A stretch of DNA of 64,000 nt from Oceanihabitans gracilariae (GCF_042684485.1 NZ_JBHULM010000011.1:1674001-1738000); one strand, 5' to 3'; positions 1 through 8,894 are shown, counted from the stretch's first letter. Notes: generated by a model not told the origin, from the sequence alone. Numbers and translations: made by a program.

Positions 1-1314
1 TTCTGGTTCAATCTCTACTTTGTTTGCTTCTATTTTATTTATTTGAAGTATATCATTTATAAAAGTTAACAAGTAATCTCCTGAAAATTTCAAAGATTTT
101 AAATGCTGAATTTGTTCTGGTTTAGGGTTTTCATCAAGAAGCATATTACTTAAACCAGTAACGGCATATAAAGGTGTTCTTAATTCATGCGTTACAGTAG
201 ACAAAAAGTTGGCTTTGGTTTTAGATGCTAATTCTGCTTTTTCTTTAGCAAGAATTAGTTCGCCATTTTTTTTATGTAACATGTTATTTGTTTTTAACCT
301 AATCCTGTTGTTTTTGTATAAGGATAAGGTTAATAAAGACAAAATGGTAATTAATGCTACACTTAAAATAGCAGTTAATTTGCTAAGGTTTTTAGAGTTT
401 TGAAGTTCTTCAAGATCTGCAGCTTGCTGTCTGTGGTATTCGGTTTGGTTTTTTAATAAAAACTCTACACGTTTTTCTGGTGATACGTTTTGTCTTTTAA
501 CATTTAAAAGCGAATCGGAAATCTGAATGTGTTTTTTTAAATATTCATTTGCCAGTTTATAGTTTTCTGTTTTGTGATTTAAATCACTTAAAACTAGGTA
601 TCCTTCGCTTAAAATATTGTCAAAATCATTGTTGTTAGCTTCATTAACTCCATTATTAGTAATTTCTATAGCTTTACTTAAGTTGTTAAGTTTAGCGTGA
701 ACTATACCAAGGTTTATTTGAGCGCTACTATGAATTTTTTTTAGGTTAAACCTACTAGATAAGGCTAAAGCATTTTCAAAATATAATTTAGCTTTTTTGT
801 AATCTTCTAAAGCTAGATAGGTTTGGCCTTCATTAAGCTCTACTTCTGCAACAAACTCATTTAAGCCTTCTTGTTCAAAAAGATTTTTTGAAGAAGTATA
901 ATAGTCTAAAGCTGTAGTGTATTCTTTTTTAGCAACATACACATTACCAAAGGTTTTATAAGATTCTGCAAGGTTAATTCTATCTGCAGCAATACGTTGT
1001 GTAGCAACAGCCTGAGTTAAATGCTTGATAGCTTCATTGGGTTCTTCTAAGATATATTGAATTTTTCCAAGCTTAGAATGTATAATTCCTATGCTTTTTT
1101 TGTCGCCAATAGTAGTTGCATAAACAAGGGCATTTTCAAGTTCTTTCTGTGCATCAAAGTAGTTTGCGCTTTCTAAGTCTTTTTGGGCTAGCCTAATAAG
1201 ATTCTCTACATTTTGTTGTATAGATTCTTCTTCTTGAGTAGTAGCTTCTTGCGCAAAGCCACTGTAACTCAACAACATTATAATAGCACATATATAGCAG
1301 TTGATTCGGAACAT
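1..1314 (-). CDS. TPR-containing sensor histidine kinase (C-terminus outside window)
   Basis: Partial gene: 438 codons from an ATG at 1314, running off the window start in frame. It begins with a signal peptide (residues 1-22, ending GFAQ), followed by a periplasmic helical region made of tetratricopeptide-like repeats (about 25-270). One membrane helix follows (about 322-345), then a HisKA dimerisation domain with the motif THELRTPL, whose phospho-acceptor His is near residue 376. The catalytic ATPase domain, and any receiver or DNA-binding domain, would lie beyond base 1. This architecture is common in Flavobacteria, where periplasmic TPRs sense an unknown ligand or protein. It faces the same way as lipA-gap but is separated from gap by about 45 bases. 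The kinase assignment is firm; the signal is unknown. Confidence 0.9.
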   Translation of the reverse strand, partial: MFRINCYICAIIMLLSYSGFAQEATTQEEESIQQNVENLIRLAQKDLESANYFDAQKELENALVYATTIGDKKSIGIIHSKLGKIQYILEEPNEAIKHLTQAVATQRIAADRINLAESYKTFGNVYVAKKEYTTALDYYTSSKNLFEQEGLNEFVAEVELNEGQTYLALEDYKKAKLYFENALALSSRFNLKKIHSSAQINLGIVHAKLNNLSKAIEITNNGVNEANNNDFDNILSEGYLVLSDLNHKTENYKLANEYLKKHIQISDSLLNVKRQNVSPEKRVEFLLKNQTEYHRQQAADLEELQNSKNLSKLTAILSVALITILSLLTLSLYKNNRIRLKTNNMLHKKNGELILAKEKAELASKTKANFLSTVTHELRTPLYAVTGLSNMLLDENPKPEQIQHLKSLKFSGDYLLTFINDILQINKIEANKVEIEPE

Positions 1315-1360
1315 GTTTAAACTGTAATAGTAACAAATATAATTATATATTCGATAAAAG

Positions 1361-2359
1361 TTAATTATTTATCGATAAATTGCTAATTAAATCAATAATT
1401 CTGCTAGAATATCCTGTTTCATTATCATACCAACCAATAATTTTCACCATATTTCCTATAGTAGATGTCATTTGTGCATCAAAAATACAAGAATGGGTGT
1501 TGCCTACTATATCTATAGATACTATTGGGTCTTCGGTATATTCTAAAATGCCTTTGTATTTGTTTTGTGAGGCTGTTTTAAAAGCATTGTTAATTTGCTC
1601 TATAGTTACTTGTTTTTCAACATTAAAAGTAATGTCTGTAAGTGAGCCATTGGCTACAGGAACTCTAATACCACAGCCACCTATAACGCTAGATAAATCT
1701 GGAAATATTTTTGTTAAGGCTTTTGCAGCTCCTGTTGTAGTTGGTACTATAGATTGACCAGCAGCTCTTGCACGACGTAAATCGCGATGCGGTTGATCAT
1801 GTAAACTTTGGTCTGTAGTGTAGGAGTGTACTGTTGTAATGTATGCTTGTTTAATGCCACAAAGCTCTTTCATTATGGCAATCATTGGTGCAGCATTGTT
1901 GGTAGTACACGAAGCGTTAGAAATTATTTTTTCGTTACCATCTAAAATAGATTCATTGACACCTAAAACTACTGTTTTAATCGTGTCATCCATAGGAGGA
2001 ACGCTTAAAATAACGCGTTTTGCTCCATTTTTTATATGCAGGTTAAGAAGCTCTTGAGTTTTAAATTTTCCTGTAGCTTCAATAACAAAATCTACATGAA
2101 ACGGTTTCCAATTAATAGATTCTATTTGCTGGTTATTTAATAGCGGAATATTTTTACCATTAACAATGATATGCTCTTTGTTACAAGAAACGTCTTCATG
2201 AAAAATGCCATGAATACTATCATATTTTAGTAAATGACTTAAAGTTTTTGTGTCTGCTAAATCATTTATAGCAACTACTTGAATGTTTGGATTGTTTTGT
2301 AATAATCTAAAAACACGTCTACCTATTCTTCCAAAACCATTTATTGCAACATTAACCAT
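1361..2359 (-). CDS. gap: type I glyceraldehyde-3-phosphate dehydrogenase
   Basis: 332 aa, full length for the family. It oxidises glyceraldehyde 3-phosphate to 1,3-bisphosphoglycerate with NAD(P) in glycolysis or gluconeogenesis. The N-terminal Rossmann motif NGFGRIGR (7-14), the catalytic Cys151 in SNASCTTN and the general-base His178 in TTVHSYT are all present, as is the C-terminal WYDNETGYS. The ATG overlaps the lipA stop by one base (TAATG), so the two genes are probably translationally coupled. Flavobacteria often carry more than one gap paralogue, and this lipA-linked copy could be the one used in the opposite direction from the glycolytic copy; that is inference. Confidence 0.96.
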   Translation of the reverse strand: MVNVAINGFGRIGRRVFRLLQNNPNIQVVAINDLADTKTLSHLLKYDSIHGIFHEDVSCNKEHIIVNGKNIPLLNNQQIESINWKPFHVDFVIEATGKFKTQELLNLHIKNGAKRVILSVPPMDDTIKTVVLGVNESILDGNEKIISNASCTTNNAAPMIAIMKELCGIKQAYITTVHSYTTDQSLHDQPHRDLRRARAAGQSIVPTTTGAAKALTKIFPDLSSVIGGCGIRVPVANGSLTDITFNVEKQVTIEQINNAFKTASQNKYKGILEYTEDPIVSIDIVGNTHSCIFDAQMTSTIGNMVKIIGWYDNETGYSSRIIDLISNLSINN

Positions 2360-3237
2360 TAGTTAATATGTTTTTGGGCTTTGTATGAAGAACGAACTAA
2401 AGCGCTACTTTCTACATGACGAAAACCTAGAGATAAACCTATTTCTTTATATTCTTCAAATTGATCTGGATTAATAAACTGCTTTACAGGTAAGTGCTTT
2501 TTACTAGGTTGTAAGTATTGACCAATGGTAACAACATCTACATCATTAGCTTTTAAATCATGTAATGTTTCTATAACTTCTTCTCTAGTTTCACCTAGTC
2601 CTAGCATAATACCAGACTTTGTACGTCTTTGTCCTTGTTGTTTTAGGTATTTTAATACGCCTAAACTTCTGTCGTATTTAGCTTGAATACGTACTTCACG
2701 CGTTAAGCGTCTTACGGTTTCAATATTATGCGAAACCACTTCTGGAGCAACATCAATAATTCTATCGATATGTAGTTCTATTCCTTGAAAATCTGGAATA
2801 AGCGTTTCTAGAGTAGTTTCAGGATTCATTCTTCTAACCGCTTTTACGGTTTCGCTCCACATAATGCTTCCCATGTCTTTTAAATCATCACGATCTACAC
2901 TTGTTAAAACCGCGTGTTTAATGTTCATTATTTTAATAGAACGTGCTACTTTTTCAGGTTCATCCCAATCTACAGTTTCTGGTCTTCCTGTTTTTACACC
3001 ACAAAAACCACAAGAACGTGTACAAACGTTACCAAGTATCATAAATGTAGCTGTACCTTCTCCCCAACATTCTCCCATATTTGGGCAACTTCCTGAAGCG
3101 CAAATGGTATTTAGTTTGTACTTGTCTACTAAACCACGAAGTTCTGTATATTTTTTACCTGTAGGTAACTTTACACGAAGCCATTTTGGTTTTGGTTGAC
3201 GATCTGGCAATATATTTGAAGCAGTTTTTGTTTCCAT
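2359..3237 (-). CDS. lipA: lipoyl synthase
   Basis: 292 aa radical-SAM enzyme that inserts two sulfurs into octanoyl groups on the 2-oxoacid dehydrogenases and the glycine cleavage H protein. The auxiliary 4Fe-4S cluster cysteines are C46, C51 and C57 (CASGSCPNMGEC). The radical-SAM cluster is CTRSCGFC with C72, C76 and C79. The C-terminal RSSY that supplies the Ser ligand is present. A TATCTTTG promoter box lies about 21 bases upstream. It forms an operon with gap downstream. The lipoate link to gcvP, 15 kb away, is functional only. Confidence 0.97.
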   Translation of the reverse strand: METKTASNILPDRQPKPKWLRVKLPTGKKYTELRGLVDKYKLNTICASGSCPNMGECWGEGTATFMILGNVCTRSCGFCGVKTGRPETVDWDEPEKVARSIKIMNIKHAVLTSVDRDDLKDMGSIMWSETVKAVRRMNPETTLETLIPDFQGIELHIDRIIDVAPEVVSHNIETVRRLTREVRIQAKYDRSLGVLKYLKQQGQRRTKSGIMLGLGETREEVIETLHDLKANDVDVVTIGQYLQPSKKHLPVKQFINPDQFEEYKEIGLSLGFRHVESSALVRSSYKAQKHIN

Positions 3238-3258
3238 TTACTTTGTAATTTCTAAGTG

Positions 3259-3266
3259 CAAAGATA
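3259..3266 (-). promoter_or_regulatory. -7 promoter box of lipA-gap
   Basis: TATCTTTG on the minus strand matches the Bacteroidota -7 consensus TAnnTTTG exactly. It lies 21 bases before the lipA ATG, giving a short leader of about 15 bases. Confidence 0.7.
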
Positions 3267-3271
3267 CAAAG

Positions 3272-3300
3272 TATTCTATAAAAAAAGCCTTTATAGAATA
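3272..3300 (-). terminator. inverted repeat at the end of the Nramp-like operon
   Basis: Perfect 11-bp inverted repeat TATTCTATAAA / TTTATAGAATA with a 7-base loop. The stop codon of the Nramp-like gene sits inside one arm. No long T tract follows on the minus strand, so intrinsic termination is plausible but not certain. The lipA promoter begins immediately beyond it. Confidence 0.5.
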
Positions 3301-4505
3301 GTGATATACCAAATACTAAATCCTATTAAAAATATAATACCTAATATGCTTAAAACATGTAGTGCTTTTGTAGGATGCCATTCTTTAGGAGTATGTTTAC
3401 CACTAATGAGTATATAGTTTATAATGGCGTAAAAAGGAGCTGTTAAAAAAGATAAAATGGTTGCTATTTTTATAAGTAAACCCATTTCTGAAGCGAAATA
3501 AAAAAAGATTATTATACTACCAATAACAAGAAAGATAATCCATGCTAAATACCCTTTGTTAAAAGGCTTGTTTGTTAGTAATTCCATGGTTTTATTCATA
3601 GCTCTTGGCGAAGCATCTAATGTAGTTAGTGTCGTGCTAAACATGGTTGTAAACGCAGCAATACCAATTACAATATATGCCCAACTACCAAGACTTTTGG
3701 TATACATTTCTATTAACTGATTAGAAAAAACAGCAGCAGAAGCACTAAAAGTATTACCACTATGATACATGACTAAATAGCCGAGTAAAAGAAAACTAAT
3801 GCCTAAAAATATGGCTACCACATAGCCAATGTTGTAATCTAATAGAGCCGATTTTGGTGTGTATTCTTTTTCGTCTTTTTGTTTTTCAATGGTCCATAAA
3901 GATTGCCAAACAGCCACATCTAAAGGTGCAGGCATCCAACCCATAAAAGCAATAAGAAAAGCAATTTCTATACTGTTTTTTGGAAGTACTTGAGTAAACG
4001 ACAAGCTAGCATCTTGTTTGTAAAAAGCAAAAACAACAGCTATTAGTGTGCTTATGGTAAGTATGATAATGATAATTTTCATTAGCCTATCTAATAACTT
4101 ATACTTACCTATAAACAGTATGACTAAACAAATGCATAAAATTATAATGGTCCAGGTTTTTAGATCAATAAAATCACCAAAAAGGGTTGTAGCTAAGCCT
4201 GCAGTAACAATAGTAACAGCAGCTTGTATGGTAAACATGGTTGCTATGTTGAGTATAAAATAAAAGACCAAAACCCCTTTGCCTAGTTTTTTATAACCAT
4301 GTAAAAGACTCTCACCAGTTGCCGAAGCATAACGAGGTCCGAATTGAAAAAAAGGATATTTAAATAAATTAACTACCAATAATGCCCAAAGTAAACCAAG
4401 TCCGAAATCTGCTCCAGCTCTTGTAGATTGTACTAAATGAGAAACACCAATTGCAGCTCCTGCAAATAGTAATCCTGGTCCAAGTTTTTTTAAAAGCTTT
4501 GACAT
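3291..4505 (-). CDS. divergent Nramp-family membrane transporter
   Basis: 404 aa with about 11 predicted membrane helices and the Nramp fold signature GPGLLFAGAAIG near the N-terminus. Classical Nramp manganese/iron transporters bind the metal with DPGN in helix 1 and a Met-containing motif in helix 6. Here helix 1 reads AIGVSHLVQS and helix 6 reads GWMPAPLDVA, so the Asp and Asn ligands are missing while a helix 6 Met is kept. It therefore belongs to the divergent Nramp-related group whose substrate is not manganese by default. The ATG overlaps the sigma-factor stop (TAATG), making it the last gene of the operon 67-aa protein / glycosyltransferase / ECF sigma / transporter. Family confident, substrate unknown. 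Confidence 0.85.
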   Translation of the reverse strand: MSKLLKKLGPGLLFAGAAIGVSHLVQSTRAGADFGLGLLWALLVVNLFKYPFFQFGPRYASATGESLLHGYKKLGKGVLVFYFILNIATMFTIQAAVTIVTAGLATTLFGDFIDLKTWTIIILCICLVILFIGKYKLLDRLMKIIIIILTISTLIAVVFAFYKQDASLSFTQVLPKNSIEIAFLIAFMGWMPAPLDVAVWQSLWTIEKQKDEKEYTPKSALLDYNIGYVVAIFLGISFLLLGYLVMYHSGNTFSASAAVFSNQLIEMYTKSLGSWAYIVIGIAAFTTMFSTTLTTLDASPRAMNKTMELLTNKPFNKGYLAWIIFLVIGSIIIFFYFASEMGLLIKIATILSFLTAPFYAIINYILISGKHTPKEWHPTKALHVLSILGIIFLIGFSIWYITIL

Positions 4506-5053
4506 TATTTTTTTTGAATAATTTCTGCTAATAATTTTTTAGCTCTTAAGAGTTTTACCTTAACATTATTAATAGGTTCCTCTAATTTTGTAGAAATTTC
4601 TTTATAACTTAATTCTTGAAAGTATCTAAGATTAATCACTTCTTGATAATGCGGTTTTAACTTTTTTATATCGCGAAGTAATTTTGCTAAATTTTGTTCT
4701 GTAATAAGTTTGTCTTCCACGGAAGGTGTTTCGTCTAGAATTTGAAACACAGCGCTTTCATCATCTTTAGATATTTGTGTAGAAACCGATCGTTTTTCTT
4801 TTCTTAATATATCTATATGAATGTTTTTAGAAATAGTAATCAGCCACGTTTTAAACTTATAATCTGTGTTATAGGTTTCAATTTTATCAAAAGCTTTAGA
4901 AAAAGTTTGAATGGTTACATCTTCTGCATCGTTTTCATTTTGAATACGTTTTAACTGAAAACCATAAACGTCATCCCAAAAGGTGTTTAATAAAAAATTA
5001 AATGCTTTTTGTTCGTTTTTTTTAGCTTGTTGTATGGCTTCTTCTATTTCCAA
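4505..5053 (-). CDS. RNA polymerase ECF sigma factor without adjacent anti-sigma
   Basis: 182 aa, two-domain sigma-70 protein. Region 2 includes DAEDVTIQTFSKAF and TWLITISKNIHIDILRKEK; region 4 includes LKPHYQEVINLRYFQELSYKEIS with a helix-turn-helix. The reading frame starts at a TTG: the codon two before it is a TAA stop, so no ATG start is available, and the gene overlaps the glycosyltransferase end by 10 bases. No anti-sigma gene flanks it. Its partners in the operon are a glycosyltransferase and an Nramp-like transporter, so it may be controlled by expression level or by a distant anti-sigma. The regulon is unknown. Confidence 0.9.
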   Translation of the reverse strand: MEIEEAIQQAKKNEQKAFNFLLNTFWDDVYGFQLKRIQNENDAEDVTIQTFSKAFDKIETYNTDYKFKTWLITISKNIHIDILRKEKRSVSTQISKDDESAVFQILDETPSVEDKLITEQNLAKLLRDIKKLKPHYQEVINLRYFQELSYKEISTKLEEPINNVKVKLLRAKKLLAEIIQKK

Positions 5054-6156
5054 TATTTAGGTTTTGCAATAAGATTGGTTATAAATATAGTTAATTGCAT
5101 GCCAATTAAAAAAATCTCTAAAAAAGGCAGGAAAAAAACAAGATCTTTTTCATCTAGTTTTTTAGAAGTTTTGCCAAATACTATGTAGAAAACAAGTAGT
5201 CTTAAAGTAAATAAAGGTAAAACTAGTTGCCAAGCATGTGTTGTAATGAGTAGTGTTAGTGCTAAAGACCAAAATAAAAACTGCGAAATATAAAAAAGAG
5301 CAAGTAAAGATTTATGTAAAGGCTTGTAGTACTTAGCTGTTGAGACGTGTCTTCTTTTTTGTAAAATCCAGTCTTTAAGTGTTGTTTTAGGATTAGAAAT
5401 AGTAAAACTATTTTTAGTAAAACAAATACTAGTATTGGTTTTTGTTGCAATTTGATTTATAAATAAATCATCGTCACCAGAGCGCACTTTTATATGGTTA
5501 ATGAATCCGTTAGCTTTAAAAAACTCTTCTTTTTTATAGGCTAAGTTTCTGCCAACACCCATAAAAGGGATTCCAGATTTGGCAAAAGAAAAATATTGTA
5601 AAGCCGTTAAAAGGGTTTCAAACCTTATTAATTTATTTAAAAAAGACTTTTTTATTTTAGCGTAGGCTCCATAGCCCAAGACAATGCTTTTTGAGGTTTT
5701 AAAATGCGAAGATATTTCTTGTATCCAGTATTTTGAATTTGGTATACAGTCTGCATCTGTAAATAGTAAATAGTCGTTTTTTGATGCTTTTATACCCAAT
5801 GTTAAAGCATACTTTTTGTTGCCAAAAAATGCTTCTGTAGGTACAACATTTACTATTTTAATATTGTTGTGCTTTGCAGCAAATTCTTCCATGATGTCTA
5901 AGGTGTCATCATGAGAGTTGTCGTTTATTAAAACTACTTCAAAGTCTGGATATTCTTGATTTAATATATGCGGAAGAAATTTCTTTAAATTTTCAGATTC
6001 ATTTTTAGCGCAAATGATAACTGAAACAGCAATGTTTTTTGGTGTTTCTGTTTGCGGATTTAAAAAAGCAAATTTTGAAAATAAGAAAAGATAATATATT
6101 AGTTGAATACCTACTACTGCAATAAATGCGTAGAAGACAATATTCAGTATAATCAT
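5044..6156 (-). CDS. membrane glycosyltransferase family 2
   Basis: 370 aa. One N-terminal membrane helix (about 3-24) is followed by a cytosolic GT-A domain with VIICAKNESENL, NDNSHDDT, TDADC (the metal-binding DxD-like motif) and GDDDLF. A QKRRHVS motif resembling the QxxRW of processive synthases comes next, then three C-terminal helices (about 285-365). The layout resembles a processive or lipid-linked sugar transferase of the inner membrane. It starts 6 bases after the 67-aa gene and overlaps the ECF sigma gene. Acceptor and sugar are not readable from the sequence. Confidence 0.88.
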   Translation of the reverse strand: MIILNIVFYAFIAVVGIQLIYYLFLFSKFAFLNPQTETPKNIAVSVIICAKNESENLKKFLPHILNQEYPDFEVVLINDNSHDDTLDIMEEFAAKHNNIKIVNVVPTEAFFGNKKYALTLGIKASKNDYLLFTDADCIPNSKYWIQEISSHFKTSKSIVLGYGAYAKIKKSFLNKLIRFETLLTALQYFSFAKSGIPFMGVGRNLAYKKEEFFKANGFINHIKVRSGDDDLFINQIATKTNTSICFTKNSFTISNPKTTLKDWILQKRRHVSTAKYYKPLHKSLLALFYISQFLFWSLALTLLITTHAWQLVLPLFTLRLLVFYIVFGKTSKKLDEKDLVFFLPFLEIFLIGMQLTIFITNLIAKPKYWK

Positions 6157-6162
6157 GCAGTA

Positions 6163-6366
6163 TTAAGAATGTTGAGGTTCGCTACAATCTTTGTATTGAT
6201 CTGGAGTTTTACCGCAAAAGCCACAAGATTCTCCTTCTTTATTTAACATAGGGTTTTGGCTAGCACATGTACCTGCAAATTTACCATCTTTTTTTGCCCA
6301 AATTTTAATTGCTATTCCTGCTATTGCTATACCTAAAAGTACTAATGTTATTGCTAGTAGTTTCAT
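6163..6366 (-). CDS. small Cys-rich membrane-anchored protein
   Basis: 67 aa. A single N-terminal helix (about 3-24) is followed by a short soluble tail with four cysteines, arranged as C, then CGFCG, then a C near the end. The pattern suggests a small metal- or cluster-binding site or disulfides. Homologues are widespread in Bacteroidota as uncharacterised membrane or secreted proteins. It is first in the operon with the glycosyltransferase, the ECF sigma factor and the Nramp-like transporter, and has its own TATCTTTG box. Function unknown. Confidence 0.8.
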   Translation of the reverse strand: MKLLAITLVLLGIAIAGIAIKIWAKKDGKFAGTCASQNPMLNKEGESCGFCGKTPDQYKDCSEPQHS

Positions 6367-6392
6367 GTGTGTAATGTTCTAAATTATTTTTA

Positions 6393-6400
6393 CAAAGATA
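6393..6400 (-). promoter_or_regulatory. -7 promoter box of the Cys-rich/GT2/sigma/Nramp operon
   Basis: TATCTTTG on the minus strand, an exact TAnnTTTG match, 26 bases before the ATG at 6366. Confidence 0.65.
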
Positions 6401-6426
6401 CTACTTTTTAAGTAATGGTTATACAA

Positions 6427-6458
6427 AAAAAGCCTCGCTTTTTAAAACGAGGCTTTTT
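6427..6458. terminator. bidirectional rho-independent terminator
   Basis: AAAAAGCCTCG, a 10-base loop, then CGAGGCTTTTT. The GC-rich six-base stem is flanked by A and T runs. It ends the sigma/anti-sigma transcript before the next operon promoter. Confidence 0.9.
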
Positions 6459-6479
6459 GATTTTATAGTGAAAAGTGAT

Positions 6480-7274
6480 TTATTTTTTTAAGCTAATTTC
6501 TGCTACAGATTTTTCTATAGAAGCGTTTTTATTACCTCCTTTAGGTTCTATTGTTATGTTTAAACCTAATGCGTTTTCTGTATAAGGTAAAGGTATTAGT
6601 TGGCTATCAGATTCATTTAATATACCTAAGCTAACCATTTTATCTTGTACTTCTGCCCAAATTTGGTAGCATTGTTCTTCTGGTAGTTGTGGTAAAGAAA
6701 CCACGTCTATCATAGAAGTTTTATCAATAGGATTTATATAAGCTACAGTTTTTAAATTTTTAGCTCTTTCATTTCCCTTTATAATATATTTTTGGGTTTC
6801 TGGATTGTTAAGCTGTTTAAACTGTTGCATAATATCGCTTAACATTTTGTTGTTTTTTTCGATATCACTACGTAGGTCAAAAATTTCATCTGCAATCACA
6901 TCATTTTCTTGCAGTAGGTCTTGATTGTTTAAGTAAAACATAAGCGTAGATCCTGCAAAAACGAATGCAGCTATACTTGCAGCTATACTAAACTTATACC
7001 AAATTCTTTGTTTAGAAGCAGGTTGCTGTAATGTAACCACTGGCTTTTCGTCAAGTTCAGAAAGGATATTGTCTAATAAGCCTTTTGGTGCTTCTATGGC
7101 ATTACTTTTAGCAACAATCTCTAGATTGCGCTGTAAAGTACTGTATGCATCTTTAACTTCTGGATATTTAGAAATGTAAGCTTCTACCTTAGCAGTTTCT
7201 TCATTGCTAGTGCTGCCTACTAGGTATTTGTCTAATAGATCTGAATTTAAAAATGTAATTATTTTATCATTCAT
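6480..7274 (-). CDS. RskA-type anti-sigma factor
   Basis: 264 aa. A cytosolic N-terminal helical domain (about 1-90) binds the sigma factor. One membrane helix follows (about 96-114), then a coiled-coil stretch (about 118-150), then a periplasmic RskA-like domain containing PQLPEEQCYQIWAEV, GxL and EPKGG motifs. It should hold the adjacent ECF sigma factor at the membrane and release it after proteolysis. Its ATG overlaps the sigma TGA (ATGA), so the two are co-translated in near-equal amounts. The zinc-binding HxxxCxxC motif is absent, as in the RskA type. Confidence 0.9.
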   Translation of the reverse strand: MNDKIITFLNSDLLDKYLVGSTSNEETAKVEAYISKYPEVKDAYSTLQRNLEIVAKSNAIEAPKGLLDNILSELDEKPVVTLQQPASKQRIWYKFSIAASIAAFVFAGSTLMFYLNNQDLLQENDVIADEIFDLRSDIEKNNKMLSDIMQQFKQLNNPETQKYIIKGNERAKNLKTVAYINPIDKTSMIDVVSLPQLPEEQCYQIWAEVQDKMVSLGILNESDSQLIPLPYTENALGLNITIEPKGGNKNASIEKSVAEISLKK

Positions 7275-7816
7275 GACTTTTTTGTTTCTGGATTGTAAAT
7301 CTTTTTTAATTCACGTAATCCTATTTTTAATCTTGATTTTATTGTACCAAGCGGAATGTTTAATTCGTCACTTGCTTCTTGTTGCGTCATACCTTCAAAA
7401 AAGAGCGCGTTTATTACTATTTGATATTTTTCATCAATGCTTTTTAGATGTTTTTTAATATCAATTACGTCTTGATTTAAACTATTGCTTGTTATTTTAT
7501 ATACGTTAGAATTTTCAATTTGGACTTCTTTACTTTGTTTATTTGATACAGATCTAACTTTATCTATTGCAGTGTTGTATGCAATTCTATATAACCAAGT
7601 AAATAGTTTTGCTTTTTTTCTATCATAGGTATGAGCTTTTTTCCAAACCTTGATAAATGTTTCTTGTAAGGCATCTTGTGCTAAATCTGGATCAGAAATA
7701 ACTTTTGATATGACACCAAATAGCGTATCTGAGTAATTTTGGTACAACAAAGTAATGGCCTTTTTGTCGCCTTCTTTAAGTAAACTAACTATTTGTTGTT
7801 CTATTGGTGTGTTCAA
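7271..7816 (-). CDS. ECF sigma factor paired with the RskA-type anti-sigma
   Basis: 181 aa, SigK-like. Region 2 has DPDLAQDALQETFIKVWKK and FTWLYRIAYNTAIDKVR. Region 4 has IDEKYQIVINALFFEGMTQQ and NIPLGTIKSRLKIGLREL. The start is a TTG: upstream in frame only TTA and then a TAG stop are found, and no ATG lies near the conserved N-terminus. A TAACTTTG box lies about 40 bases upstream and could be housekeeping. It overlaps the anti-sigma gene by four bases. Confidence 0.92.
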   Translation of the reverse strand: MNTPIEQQIVSLLKEGDKKAITLLYQNYSDTLFGVISKVISDPDLAQDALQETFIKVWKKAHTYDRKKAKLFTWLYRIAYNTAIDKVRSVSNKQSKEVQIENSNVYKITSNSLNQDVIDIKKHLKSIDEKYQIVINALFFEGMTQQEASDELNIPLGTIKSRLKIGLRELKKIYNPETKKS

Positions 7817-7856
7817 AAGGTCTTTTTGTTTAGTGTTTAACTAACTTATATAAAAC

Positions 7857-7864
7857 CAAAGTTA
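7857..7864 (-). promoter_or_regulatory. -7 promoter box of the sigma/anti-sigma pair
   Basis: TAACTTTG on the minus strand, an exact TAnnTTTG match, 40 bases before the TTG start at 7816. Confidence 0.55.
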
Positions 7865-7880
7865 TATATTTATTTGATAT

Positions 7881-8894
7881 TTATATAATATTTACTTCTG
7901 CTTCTATATTTATATTAAAGATACGATTAATTGTTTGTTGTATTAATTGTGATAGTTTTAAGATCTCTATTCCTTTAGCATCGTTGTAATTTACCAATAC
8001 CAAAGCTTGGTTTTTATGTACGCCATAGTTACCAAAACGCTTTCCTTTAAAGCCTGCTTTTTCTATAAGCCAACCAGCAGGTATTTTTACAGATGTACTT
8101 GAAACTGGGTAGTTGGGTACTTCAGGAAAATTTTCTTTTAATTTTTTAAAATCGTTTAAAGAAATTATAGGGTTTTTAAAAAAGCTTCCGCTATTTCCTA
8201 TTTCTTTTGGGTTTGGTAATTTGCTTTCACGAATTGCAATTACTGCTTTAGAAACATCTTGAATGGTAGGGTTTTCTACATTCATTTTTTCTAACTCATT
8301 CGTGATGGCACCATAATTAGTATGTAAAGTATGGTTTTTTTTGGTGAGTTTAAACGTTACGTTTGTAATGATATATTTTCCTTTTAATTCTTGTTTGAAA
8401 ACAGAATTTCTATAGGCAAAGTTACAAGCTTCGTTGGTAAAAGTCTTGGTCTTTAGTGTTTCAATTTCTACAGCTTCGCAAGAAACAAAAGCGTCTTTTA
8501 GCTCGATGCCATAAGCACCAATGTTTTGTATAGGAGCTGTACCAACATTTCCAGGAATTAAGGATAGGTTTTCTAAGCCTCCAAAGTCATTTTGTAAACA
8601 CCACAGTACAAATTCATGCCAGTTTTCGCCAGCTTGTGCTTTAACTAAAACCGATGTTTCGTCTTGGCTTACAATGGTTTTCCCTTTTAGTTGAATGTGC
8701 ATAACTAAAGCATCGATATCTTTGGTGAGTAGCATATTACTTCCTCCACCAAGAATAAACCTTTCGGTATATTCTGGTAGTTGAAGTACGTTTTTTAAAT
8801 GCGCTACAGAATCTATAGCAACAAAGTGTTTTGCTTTAGCATCTATACCAAAAGTATTGTGCTTTTTTAAAGATATGTTATGTTGTATTTGCAC
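7881..8894 (-). CDS. murB: UDP-N-acetylenolpyruvoylglucosamine reductase
   Basis: 337 aa, type I MurB. It reduces UDP-GlcNAc-enolpyruvate to UDP-MurNAc with NADPH and FAD in the cytosol, the second committed step of peptidoglycan synthesis. FAD-binding motifs FILGGGSNML (about 46-55) and NLSLIPGNVGTAPIQNIGAYG (split here as SLIPGNVG and IQNIGAYG) are present. So is the substrate loop with NSGSFFKNP, whose Ser is the proton donor. The start is GTG and overlaps the aminotransferase stop (TAGTG). Confidence 0.96.
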   Translation of the reverse strand: MQIQHNISLKKHNTFGIDAKAKHFVAIDSVAHLKNVLQLPEYTERFILGGGSNMLLTKDIDALVMHIQLKGKTIVSQDETSVLVKAQAGENWHEFVLWCLQNDFGGLENLSLIPGNVGTAPIQNIGAYGIELKDAFVSCEAVEIETLKTKTFTNEACNFAYRNSVFKQELKGKYIITNVTFKLTKKNHTLHTNYGAITNELEKMNVENPTIQDVSKAVIAIRESKLPNPKEIGNSGSFFKNPIISLNDFKKLKENFPEVPNYPVSSTSVKIPAGWLIEKAGFKGKRFGNYGVHKNQALVLVNYNDAKGIEILKLSQLIQQTINRIFNINIEAEVNII

